Assembly (NCBI GenBank): GCA_035079005.1
Contig: CM068720.1
Coordinates: 33,591,479 to 33,655,478, forward strand
Direction: 5' to 3'
DNA: 64,000 bases
Origin: Fraxinus americana
Taxonomy: Eukaryota > Streptophyta > Magnoliopsida > Lamiales > Oleaceae
Shown: positions 1 through 10,465 of the stretch, piece after piece
Position numbering within the stretch: position 1 is the stretch's first letter
How the letters are laid out: each line of letters begins with the position of its first letter
Program-made: the position numbers and the translations under genes
Notes under the pieces: generated by a model
Seen by the model: the letters and a program-made list of their open reading frames with translations, nothing else
The model's database searches: none
What the model was told of the DNA's origin: nothing

Positions 1-189
1 TTTTTGACACTCACGTCATGGATTTCTATTGGTCTAAATGATGAAATTGGATGTAGTTACTAGATTAAAATCAAATTAAAGTAAAATTACCCAACTTAAC
101 AAAATTAAAGTATCATTACTTAATTGCTAATAAGTATAGTCACCCTGAAGGGAATTTATATTTATTGACTCAGCTTTTTGACCGCGAAC

Positions 190-775
190 TAAGGGTGTGT
201 TTGATTGCAATGGTGGAAAATGGGTGGAAAGAAAATGATTTTCAGGAAAAATAATTGTCTAGAAAATATTTGCAGGGAATTGTTAATTAAATGTGTTTGA
301 TTGGTATAATTTTCCACCTGAAAAATTTTTAAATTTTCTATTCATTTAGCTTTGTTTTATATGGAAATTGTCTATTAAAGTGATAATTTTTTTACACTTG
401 GTTATAAAATTTGTTTCCATTACCAAAAAGTAAAAAAAAAAAATGAAAAAAAAAGTTTCCTAAAAAATCATTTTTTTTATCAAAGTTTAGTGTTCGTTTG
501 ACTTTCGTTTTCATCAAAATTGTCTATGAAAGTGAAATTTTTTTTTTACACTTGGTTATGAAATTTGGTTCCAATGATAAAAAAAAAAGTCAACAGCTGG
601 TGGAATTTTAGGTGGGAAAATGAATTCCCACAAAACCTTGAATTGGGGCGCGTGAGGCAGTTGGCTGGAAAACAAATGGGAGGGAAAAACTGGCCCATCA
701 AACAACTCAAACGCAAGGAAAATGAATTTATTTTCCAACTTCCAAAGAAAATTTAGCATATCAAACACACCCTAA
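190..775. mobile_element. Tourist-like (PIF/Harbinger-type) MITE, copy 1
   Basis: A 580-bp element (193-772) starts GGGTGTGTTTGAT and ends with its exact reverse complement ATCAAACACACCC. It is flanked on both sides by TAA (190-192 and 773-775), the 3-bp target duplication expected of PIF/Harbinger-derived Tourist MITEs. The interior is AT-rich with long A/T runs and has no credible coding sequence; the open frames on both strands near 556-768 are by-products. A related, 5'-truncated copy lies at about 52785-53258. Confidence 0.85.
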
Positions 776-1319
776 GAGTAATGGAAAAGGAAAGTCGTCA
801 CGTACTTTGGTGGATCAATTGGGTTCTATATTGGACCCAATTACATGAGCTTTAATGACAATAATGAATGTTCTTCGATGAGGACATCTATTTTGTGATT
901 TACAGTTGATATTAGTGCTTAATGGAGTAAGGTTGGAAAAAAAAAAATCGTGAATATTTTTTCTTTATCGTCAAGCAATGTTGAAATTTACTGTTTTAAC
1001 GTGGGCATGTGATATTTACATGTTTATACCTATAAGGGATACTAATAAGGTAGGACGTTCTACTTATAACAAAAAGTATAAACCAAAAAATGGAAGGAAT
1101 TGGAAATGACAGGTGCTTAATGAGAGGGAATTTAGGACTAATTCTTTGTACCTATTGATTAATTTCTAATTCTATGTCTAACATAGTTTGTGCTATTAAT
1201 GTTTCACAAACATTATTCATGACATCTTTGCCAAGATAAATAAATATTGCCATGGGCAACAAAATTTTTTTAGAAAATGGAACTTTTAGTTTCGTAAATT
1301 TTTACTTGTACATCAACTT
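776..1319. other. AT-rich intergenic stretch, nothing recognised
   Basis: No convincing open frame, RNA gene or repeat boundary was seen here. It separates the Tourist-like MITE from the hAT fragment. Confidence 0.5.
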
Positions 1320-1651
1320 TTGTACATAATGGGCTGTACCCCCGTCACATGGGGGGTGGGACCCATTGCATAAAATATTTTTTTTAGTAACGGTAATATT
1401 ATTTTTATAACGGTAATATCATCCCCTTCATCTATAAATTCCAATTTATTCTTACAATTATTTTTACAATATCCTCTCGTTAGTTATTATACACAATTTC
1501 TTCATAGTTCATAGTTCAATCTTCATTTCTTCATACTTGTTACTACCTTACTACAATTTCTTCATACTTGTTATTACATTTATACTTCATAGTTCATTCT
1601 TCATACTCAGTTCTCACTAGTCACTACTAAACTTTTTAATCCTATTATATT

Positions 1652-2036
1652 ATGGATTCTCGCAATTCTTCTTTTCAAAATCCTATTTTCAATGATAGTT
1701 GCTCTCCAATAAATTTAGAAGATGATAATATTGTAGAAGTTGGATCATCTCAAAATGCAAGGAAAAAAACAAATATCAAATGTATGGCAAATGTTTACAG
1801 TAAATGAAAAGGATGGAAAAACAGTAAGCAATATCTGCAAAAAAGATTATGTCTGGAGATATGGTCAAAGCACCGGCACACTACGGAGACACAAAGAGAA
1901 ACATCTAAATGAAACGGGGCATTTGGATCCTAGACAAACTCAGATTACTGGTTTTACTAATACTAGTGGATCAGTTACTTTTACTAATTTTATGTATTCG
2001 CAGGAACGAATGCGAATTCGTGATCATCACAAGTAG
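1652..2036 (+). pseudogene. hAT transposase N-terminal fragment with BED-type zinc finger (broken)
   Basis: The likely original ATG is at 1652. That frame runs into the A-run near 1763-1770 and must shift to reach the recognisable part (1740-2036). There the peptide shows the BED-finger signature: an aromatic VWQMFTV start, a Cys region, and TLRRHKEKH with the paired histidines. The first cysteine of the CxxC pair is replaced by serine (SNIC), so zinc binding is doubtful. After the finger comes the linker usual in plant hAT (RICESLEEPER-like) transposases, then a stop. The catalytic and dimerisation parts are absent. A TATA-like TATAAAT near 1433 may be the old promoter. It is a dead 5' remnant. 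Confidence 0.75.
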
Positions 2037-2040
2037 AGAG

Positions 2041-2776
2041 GTGATTAAATGTTATAATCATCTATTTGTTAAGATCATGATAAGGTGGAGTCTGGAGTGA
2101 CACATCTATCACTTCTGTTAGGTCTTCACCCACTATCCACTTAGGTTGAAAGAAGTGAGATAGTGATAGAGGATTATCCCGTAAACTTGGGATCTATTGT
2201 GGTTTACCAGTTAGACATGAGTTAGTGATCCATCTAGTGAGCATAGTGGGCTATGAGAGGAGATATGTGTTCTCGAGGTGTGAGTAACACGGAATGAGAT
2301 ATTATAAGTGTGGTGAGATCTTTTCGTTGGGGTATTTATACATTTGTTGCATGTGTTAATAGTGTTAGTTTGAGGTTCTTTTTAAATATGTTTGAAAAGA
2401 TCCGAGTGTTATCTTATGTTATATCTACATCGTATGTTGTATACTCTCTTAATTGATTATTATGATTACTTGTTCCTACTTGGGGATTATTTTGACACAC
2501 ACACACACATATCATACATGTGGCTTCCCATTAAAATTCTCAATTCATTAAATAACTTAACTAAATTAAAATTTAAGGCAATATCTTTCCCATCACTTGG
2601 GCTTCGCTTATCCGAATTAACTTTTTCTCGAGCCTAATATGCATAACTAATTACGATATATCCAACAAGCCCAAAATCCTTATACTTATCATTGCTCCAT
2701 CAATATCCAAATATTTGACACGCATGAGAATCCAAATTTTATGAAAATTTTTCGGGATTTTACAATTTACCCCATA
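2041..2776. other. Unclassified AT-rich stretch with a short AC microsatellite
   Basis: No gene was recognised. An (AC)n run of about eight repeats sits near 2493-2509. The sequence around 2100-2400 has a more balanced base composition, like a decayed LTR interior, but I found no partner copy in the window. Confidence 0.4.
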
Positions 2777-2965
2777 TCAGATAGCCATTGGGTCAGTCCA
2801 TACAAGCTGTGCCCAAAAAAAGAGGGGAATCACAGTGGTTTCAAATGAAAATAACGAGCTCATTCCTACGAGCATAGTCACGGGTTGAGAGTTTGCATTG
2901 ATTACCGCAAACTCAACAACGCCGTGAAAAAAATCACTTTCCCCTTCATTTCATTCATCATCAAA
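2777..2965 (+). pseudogene. Ty3/gypsy reverse-transcriptase scrap
   Basis: Translation with frame changes gives the block SDS-W-SP, PKK-GITVV-NE, NELIP and RVCIDYRKLN. This is the N-terminal fingers region of a gypsy reverse transcriptase and is the same block found in the Athila-like element at about 15.87-16.05 kb on the other strand. A TGA interrupts it just before RVCIDYRKLN, and homology stops after about 60 codons. It is a small relic, not part of a larger element I can delimit. Confidence 0.8.
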
Positions 2966-3769
2966 TTTTTCTCATCTTCATCATCAAACTCAACTGATGA
3001 TGTAGAGCTAAATAGAGATCGAAATGGAGATTCAACTGAATATTGGAATGGAGTAATAGGTGGAGGTCCAGGATCATGGTAAAGATGATGCAAAATAATC
3101 CTAGAATTGGATTAATTTTCATGATTTTAATTCTTTTTATGATTTTATCTTAGTGAATCATGGTGGAGTGCAATGCTTTGATTGGATATCTTCAAAAACT
3201 AACGTATAGTGTACAAGGGTTTCTTAATTTCCTCACATTTTGATTTGTTTAAGTTGGATTATATATATCTCATTATACTCTTCGATCATGATGAGAGTTT
3301 GTTGCTTGTCTTAAGGTTGGCTTCATTTTTATGGTGAATTGGGATACTGTGTAGTGATAATGGAAGAAGAGACAAAAAAAAATTAATTCCATATTTATTT
3401 TGGAAGGCAACGACTAATGAGCTAGTACAAAATATATAACTCATTAAACTATCTTGTGTTTTCTCAAACTATACACTTGCTAGACGAAGGATCAATCTAT
3501 ATGAAAATATTATATCCCTCCTTCTTTTAAAACAGGGGAATCTTTTGATCATTGTTCATTTTTGTCACACGAGTTTTCATATTTATCCTCTTTTTGTGTG
3601 GTTTTCCTACAGTGACATCTTCATCATTTTTACTATTCATATTTGTGTCATTCTGTCATTCTGACGATAGACTTTCTCCACAAATCGCGACAACCAATTT
3701 CATGCTATTACACTCCTCCATTGTTTGTCATCACCGGCTACACTTTCTGTCGGTGTGCACTCTACAAAG
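2966..3769. other. AT-rich stretch upstream of the Helitron
   Basis: No gene was recognised. The sequence around 3543-3580 (CATTGTTCATTTTTGTCAC) recurs near 4662, so part of this region is duplicated upstream of the Helitron Rep gene, perhaps as old leader or promoter DNA. Confidence 0.4.
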
Positions 3770-4125
3770 GAATCCCAAATAAATTCAGAAGTTTGATTGA
3801 TCTGTTCGAGGAGCTCTGAGAGTTTAGGTCTGAATTTTCTCCTCAACGTTTATTTTTTCACTATTAGTTATTTCTTAATTTTTGTATTTTTATTTATTTG
3901 AAAGTTCTTGTACAAGTTATTCAGTTTGCTGCAATAACATTCCCAGAAATCCAGAAGATTCGCTTGATCTTTCCGTTGAGCGTCGAGAGTTTAGGTATGA
4001 ATTTTCTCCTCAACTTTTATTCTCTCTCACTGTTGGTTATTTCTTAATTTTTGTATTTTTATTTATTTGAAAGTTCTTATAGAAGTTACTAAGTTTACTG
4101 CAACAACATTCCCAGAATTTTTATT
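3770..4125. repeat. Two-copy tandem duplication, period about 167 bp
   Basis: The block GAGAGTTTAGGT(C/A)TGAATTTTCTCC begins near 3817 and again near 3985, followed by matching sequence including TTTTTGTATTTTTATTTATT in both copies. A third partial start (ACATTCCCAGAA) occurs near 4107. The copies differ at scattered bases, so the duplication is old. It contains no credible gene. Confidence 0.75.
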
Positions 4126-4279
4126 CAAACTCTAACAAATTAATTATATACATTAATTATTGATCATAAGAAAATAGATGGAAAATTTTATGTCAAATGT
4201 AATTGATCAAATAATATGTTTCTCAATATGTTTGTCGAAATTTTAATGCAAAAGTTATTGGTAAAAAATAAAAAAAAAT

Positions 4280-4600
4280 TGCGCAGACACGGTGCCCGTG
4301 CCTGCGTTATGTCCGGGAATCGTAAACGTAGTCATTGCGGACACCCCGTGGAAATGACATAGACATTGTCTGCGGCGCATCGTGTCCACGCAATGAGACA
4401 CAGTGTCCAGGCATTGCGGACACCATGTGGACATGATGCGGACACGGTGCTCGTGTCTACACACCTTATGGACACCAGGACACGATGTACAGGCATTGTG
4501 GACACCGTGCAAACACGACGTAGACACGGTGTCTGTGTCCTCACACCCTATGGACACCAGATGTCCGATATGTGGAAACGGTGCGTTGTGTCTGCATAGC
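4280..4600. repeat. GC-rich imperfect tandem array, 80-82 bp period
   Basis: About three to four units of an 80-82 bp repeat rich in GGACAC and GTGTCC words. GGCATTGCGGACACC near 4410 recurs as GGCATTGTGGACACC near 4492, GACACGGTG at 4441 recurs at 4523, and a first unit begins near 4331. Both strands stay open across it, but the open frames simply follow the repeat period and are not taken as genes. It is a sharp GC island in AT-rich DNA, bordered by an A-run on the left. Confidence 0.85.
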
Positions 4601-5165
4601 ACGAAATTTTGTTTTATATTTTTTTCCCTTGACTCATTTTCTCTCTTAAAAAATATCTTTGATTCATTGTTCATTTTTGTCACATTAGTTCTTGCACTTG
4701 ACCTCTTTTAAACTTGTTTGTCAATAGTTTGTTTTTTTTCCTATTTTTACTTAAATCTGATTTTTGTTCGTTAACATTTTGCAAGGTTTGACTGTTATCG
4801 ATCCGGAATTTTCTCTTCTTCGTTTTGCTCAAGTCAAAATGTAAGAATTTCTCATATTGTAGAAATTTTACTTTCTTTTGATAATGTTGTTCAATTAGCT
4901 GTAATTTGTTAATACTAGCATATGAAAAACGTTCATAATTTTATTCAGATTTCATTTCATCGATATTATAAAAAATGTTTATAATTTTATTCAGATGTCA
5001 TTTCATCAATATTTAAGAGAATGACTTTAATGTTTTTTACCATTGCATTCAATTTTTACAATTTTATTTGACATTATGCTAAAATTAGTATTACTATTAT
5101 TTTTTAGTTGTTGATAATAAAATATGTTCTACTTTATTCATATCAGCACTGAATTAATTGTCCTG

Positions 5166-8100
5166 ATGGATTCTATGGAAACATCGGGTAGTGAGGCTTC
5201 TAATTTTATTAATATTCAAAGTATTTCCGAAAGCAGAAGTAAATCATATAATGCTTTCATTCGCCAACAACAAAATCAAAGGTAGGCAGATAGGAGGAAT
5301 CGAGTTCAAACGTACGTATTGATCATCGTAAAAGAATAAACGACCCTATGTTATCTTAAAATAATAATTCTGGTGTTGTTTATGTGCATAAATCTATAAT
5401 AAATTCTTATTCCGAGGCTTCTACTTCAAATGACGAGTCAACTAATGTTTTTGATGATGAATTACATGGAAGTTTTAACCTGTTGAATATACCAGCTACT
5501 GCATATGTGTTACCAACATGCAGCTATTGTAAGCATTGTGGTGCACACAAATTTTATAGACAAACGAAATGTGTTTGTTGCTATGATGGAAAAATAAAAC
5601 TTTTTATGTCTGATTCACCAAATGAATTGTATAATTTATTTATTTCTAAAGAATCTACATGTATGAAATTCAAAAAACATTCGCGTGGATATAATAATTA
5701 CTTTGCATTAACTTCATTTAGTGTGAAGTATGACAAAGAACTCTTTAAAGCATACCGAGATATTTACACATTCAGAGTTCAGGGACACATATATCATTAT
5801 GTAAATCAACTCATACTAGAAAATAATACGCCCAATCATATGTAATTATATTTTTATGATAAAGATAATGAAATTCAAAATCGTATGAAAATTTCGGAAA
5901 ACTTAGGAAAATCTACTTTGATTCTTCTAATTGAAATCTTAAAAGTAAATCTATATAGTAGATTCTTTAGGTCTTTAAGTAACATAATCAATTTGCACGA
6001 TCATCAAATACAACTAAGATGTCACCCGAACTCAATCAGAGATTCTTCAATACTCCTTTAGCGTCTCAAGTAGCTGCTGTATGGGTTGAGGATGATGAGA
6101 ATGCAAATAATCATGTTCTTGATATTACTATATATGGGCATTCCGGTGATTCATATAGAGTTCATTATTATTATGGTTGTTATGATCATTTACAATATCT
6201 TTTGCTTTTCCCATTTAGTGAATGTGGTTGGTATGAAGGTATTGAAAGATATAAACACACGTTTTCTCAACCTAAAAATTTGGTTTGCCATATTGTTGTT
6301 CCTGAACAATAGATTCTGCAGCTCAAATTATTGCAAAAGAGGCTGAAGGTTTGCTCATATACTTTCTCGTATGTTTTTCTAATTTTGAACATATGGAAGC
6401 TTTAATTAAATATAAAAATTGTTTTATTTTCCTCATGCAGTGCTTCATAAAATGAAGAAACGATCTCAAGTTTCATGTCGTGAATATTATGCATATAAAG
6501 CTACAAATTAGGCTTTCTAGTAAGTTTGTGTTGCTTCACACTGGTAGACTTTTTCAGCAATATGTTGTAAATATGTATGTGAAGATTGAAACAGCTAGAT
6601 TAGATTACTTTCGTAATAACCAAAAATAAATTCGTGCTGAACTTTATTAAGGTAGATAGTGTTGAAAACGGGAAAACAAGAGGGTACAAAATTGGAAAGA
6701 AGATACTTAGATGTTATGGCTCTTGTTCAACGTTATGGAAAATCAGATATATTTTTAACTATAACTGTAATCCAAATTGGCCAGAACTAAGCAAGAATTG
6801 AAATACAATGATGATGTTCAAAATTGACCAAATCTAACTGTACATGTATTTAGAGCAAAATTAGAAGAGCTTAAAACTTATTTGTAAAAAAAAAAAATTT
6901 GGTCCTGTTATTGCTCGTATTACATGATTGAATTCCAGAAGGGGGGCTTCCTCACGCACATCTATTGATGATTTTTAACTGTGGCCATAAAATTTCTTCT
7001 GCTCAACAAGTTGACAGTATAGTCTCTTGTGAAATTCCTGATAAAAACAAGTACCTTCATCTTTATTCAGTTATTCTAAAGCACAATATGCATGGTCATT
7101 GGGGAAACCTTAATCCCAAAAATGTATGTGTGGTGATAAATAGTGGTTGAAATGATAAATATCTGAGGGATTATTGTAATAATACTATATTTGGATATAA
7201 TTCATACACATTGTATAGACGTCGTAATAATTGTATTAGTATTGAAGTTAGAGGTCAAGTGTTAGACAATCAACATGTTGTATCATATAATCCTTATTTA
7301 AGTGCTAAATTTGACTGTCATGTCAGTGTTGAAACATGTTCTTCTATCAAAACTGTAAAATATTTGTACAAATATGCATGTAAAGGACATGATCGTATTA
7401 ATTTTTTCGTTAGCAAATATGAAAAACAAAAAGATATTGATGAAATATCTGCTTATCAATCTATTAGATGGATATCTTTACTTGAGGATATGTGGAGGAT
7501 TTTTTCATTCAATTTGTCAGAAGTGCATCAAATTGCTTATTCTTTACAACTTCATATCGAAGATCATCAACAAGTTACATATAAAAATTCGAATGATTTA
7601 TCTACTGTTATTGAGAATGAAAATACAAGGAGAACAATGTTAACTGAATCACTAGGTAAGAATATAAATTATTTGGAATCGTGTCGTTTAATGTAAATAT
7701 AGATGAGGATGAAAGGTTGACAAGAATGGTTGCAAAGGAAACAATTAATTTGGATATTCAAGGAAATTTTGCTGGTGCCGTAATGTTAAATAAAGAACAA
7801 CAGTTTTTATAAGATATAATTATGGAAAAAGTAGAATCTGAATCAAGTGGGGCTTTCTTCACCGATGGTCTGGGAGGAACAAGTAAAACTTTTTTATACA
7901 AAGAACTCCTAGCTGGTGTAAGGTGTCACATTTAATTGCTTTGGCAACTGTACCCTCTGGAGTAGCTGCATCTTTATTAGCTGGAGGTTGAACAGCTCAT
8001 TCGAGATTTAAAATTCCTTTAGAAACAATTGGAGAAGTCAACTGCTTTGTTAGCAAACAATCAGCTTTGGGACTTTGTTGAAAATATCTGAGCTAGTAAT

Positions 8101-9147
8101 TTGGGATGAAACACCTATGGTAAATCGTTGTGCTATTGAAGCTGTAGACAAAATGTTTAGAGATATCACTGATTGTAAGTTGCCTTTTGGTGGAAAAGTG
8201 GTCGTTCTTGGAGGAGATTTTCAACAAGTTTTACCAAAAGGAACAAAAGAAGGCATAATGAAAGCTAGCTTGGTTTTCTCATATATATGGCCTTTATGTG
8301 TACATCTATCATTGGTTGAAAATATGACAGCAAAGTTCGATTCCACCTTTTGCGATTACTTGAATAAAATTGGAGATGGAACAGAATAAGAACATACTTG
8401 TAAGTGTATTAAGCTTCCAAACAGTATAATTTTACCATTTGAAAATGAAATCATGTCTTTGAAAACTTTGATACATTGTGTTTTTCCAAATATAAAAGCA
8501 TATACTGATCATTTACATACTATAGTAAAGCGTGTTATTCTTACATTAACAAACTATTGCTTGAACAAATTCCTACTCAAATTTTCACATACTATAGTTT
8601 GGATGAAGCAATTGAAAAATCAAAACAGGGCATGCAAGAAGATTTCTTGAATACTTTGACATCAAATGGTATTCCACCTCATGAACTAAAACTTAAAGTA
8701 AATTGTCATGTAATGTTATTGCGGAATATTAATTCTTCCGAAGGGTTATGCAATGGAACACGTCTTGTCAAAAATTTGAGAGAAACGTTATTCTTGTTGA
8801 AATCACAACTGGTGAATATCGTGGAAAATAAATTTTTTTTACCAAGAATTCCTTTTATACCCCTTAAATATGATCGAACCACATTTGCATTTAAAATGAC
8901 TCAATTTCCAATTAAATCATGCTTTGCAATGATGATAAATAAATCCCAAGGTCAAACACTTGATTTTGACGGTTTGTATCTTCCAGAACCAATTTTCTGC
9001 CATGGTCATTTATATGTAGCATTATCAAGAACAAAAACAAGCAAATCTCTAAAAGTTCTGCTGAAATCATCAACCACAGATAGTTTGCACTACTCATGTA
9101 TTGAAAATATTCTCTATAAGGAAATTCTTTCCTTTATACATTTATAA
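5166..9147 (+). pseudogene. Helitron Rep/helicase (RepHel), decayed
   Basis: Translation in shifting frames follows a plant Helitron replication initiator-helicase from end to end. The ATG at 5166 begins the N-terminus. At 5384-5845 is the Helitron helicase-like N-domain with paired cysteines (CSYCKHCG) and FRVQGHIYH. At 6019-6312 is QVAAVWVE followed by CYDHLQYLLLFPF. The rolling-circle HUH motif reads H-A-H at 6953-6961, and the two-tyrosine motif reads KYLYKY at about 7360-7380. The PIF1-like helicase follows: Walker A GLGGTSKT at 7867-7890 (normally GTGKT; one Gly is Ser), Walker B VIWDE near 8098-8112, GGDFQQVLP near 8210, and the C-terminal motifs with SQGQT and YVALSRTK up to 9147. In-frame stops and frameshifts between blocks make it non-functional. 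Rep nicks one strand and the helicase drives rolling-circle transposition. Confidence 0.92.
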
Positions 9148-9350
9148 AACTACAACTTTCTCACAGGTATATTTTATGATGTTTGAAAAACTATTAAAAT
9201 TTCCTACCATTTAGTAATTTCCTAACTTATTTCGTTTATTTATAAAACAATATATTCATGCGCAAAAATTGATATTTTTTATTTTATATATAGGTTATCG
9301 GAAGTTCCATTGCTGTTATTCAGAAATTTATATCAATTCTCTACTGTTAC

Positions 9351-9748
9351 GTTGTGTAACTCTTTCCTCTATTTTCAGCTTCAATAACTTCTTACTCAAT
9401 GATGCAGAATCTTAGAGCATTGGATAAAAGGTGCAAGTTGAAGGTGGTTTTTGTCAAATGGTATAGTTTTTGCTCGTTTGTCTCAATGAACTGAACTTGA
9501 ATTCTATAGTTGATATATGAATTTTGGAATATCATTTTAATGTCACCAGTGAATTAGTTATTGAAACAAACATTGTTTGTAGTTTGGCTTGTAACTGTTC
9601 CACATCTTATTTATTCAGTATATATATTAAATAGTTTAACACTTTAGCTAATATTCATTTGTCTCCATTTTTTACATTGTACAGCTTCAATCTAAATTTT
9701 CATCACATCATCGACACATCTCTTTGCTTTTTGAACCTATTCAAGTGC
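9351..9748. repeat. Helitron-associated direct repeat, copy A
   Basis: Starts GTGTAACTCTTTCCTCTATT and follows copy B (24052-24447) base for base with scattered differences and small indels, ending at TTTTTGAACCTATT. It lies just 3' of the RepHel gene, whereas copy B lies just 3' of the RPA-like gene. It may be shared 3'-UTR or subterminal DNA of the Helitron. Confidence 0.8.
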
Positions 9749-9924
9749 CTGCATAATCACTAACTCTGGAATAAAATTTTCATGTTTTATAGCTAAATTT
9801 TTACCGGATCCGTCGGAATCCCACCTTGTTGAGCAAACTTCACATTTAGTAGAAAATCATTAGTTTGGATATAATATATTTAATTGTTTATTATTGTTAT
9901 GCAAATGATTTGCCGTTTCAAAAT

Positions 9925-10063
9925 GGGGATCGACCTGCCCAGTTAGGTCGTGGGGGCAACGCCGCCAACGGGAATTGACCTACTAGGTCAAATTGCAGAG
10001 GTCGAGGGGGCAGCGCCCCTCGTGGGGGTTTGGGGGCAAAGCCCCCGGTGGGGATCAACCTCA
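9925..10063. repeat. Cluster of four consecutive hairpins in a GC-rich island
   Basis: Four short inverted repeats follow each other: CGACCT..AGGTCG (9931-9950), TTGACCTACTAGGTCAA (9975-9991), CGAGGGGG..CCCCTCG (10003-10022) and GGGGGCAAAGCCCCC (10032-10046). The block is bracketed by GGGATCGACCT and GGGATCAACCT. It stands out against AT-rich flanks and contains no gene. Its function is unknown; a structural end of a mobile element is possible. Confidence 0.75.
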
Positions 10064-10084
10064 CTATATATTTTTGAATTAAAA

Positions 10085-10152
10085 TATTAATAAGAAAAAT
10101 TGTATTTAATTTGTGTAAAATGTAAGTAAATGATATCACCTAAATTTAAAAA
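10085..10152. repeat. Left arm of a foldback (inverted-repeat) structure
   Basis: The block AAATGTAAGTAAATGATATCACCTAAATTTA (about 10117-10150) and the 30 bases before it match the reverse complement of about 20580-20650. Ignoring the Athila-like insertion at 10466, the two arms lie roughly 450 bp apart around a GC-rich centre. This suggests a foldback or MITE-like element that was later split by the retrotransposon. Confidence 0.7.
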
Positions 10153-10267
10153 TAAGTGTTTGTAAATTTAGTTAATATTATTTTTAAATAAATTGTATAG
10201 TTTTGAAATATACAAGATAGAAATTTATCATATATTATTGTTTGTACTGTAAAAAAAAAAAAAAAAA

Positions 10268-10460
10268 AATTGGTCCGCAGCTCCGCAAAGTGTGGAGTAA
10301 TTAAACTCCGCACGGTGCTAAGTAAATATGCTCCGCATAAACAAAGTACTCTTCCACATCGTGTGGAGTCTAACTCCATACTATGTGCAAAATATCATTC
10401 CGCACTTTCCGGAGTAATGCTCCGCACAACGCGGAGTTGTTTTCCTTTCATTGCGTAACG
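10268..10460. repeat. Cluster of CTCCGCA / TGCGGAG-type words in both orientations
   Basis: Preceded by a run of about 20 A's, this block repeats CTCCGCA and its reverse forms (GTGTGGAGT, CGCGGAGT) about eight times at irregular spacing. It forms the centre of the foldback structure and is the target into which the Athila-like element inserted. The word continues after the insertion (GACTCCACG at 20472). No coding content is supported. Confidence 0.65.
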
Positions 10461-10465
10461 TCCGA

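Noticed and set aside
4255..4711. Long open frames on both strands, up to 142 codons
   Set aside because: They track the GC-rich 80-82 bp tandem repeat, are Cys/His-rich by composition, and match no family I know.
9918..10379. Proline-rich minus-strand frames across the hairpin cluster and CTCCGCA block
   Set aside because: Composition artefacts of GC-rich inverted repeats; no domain.
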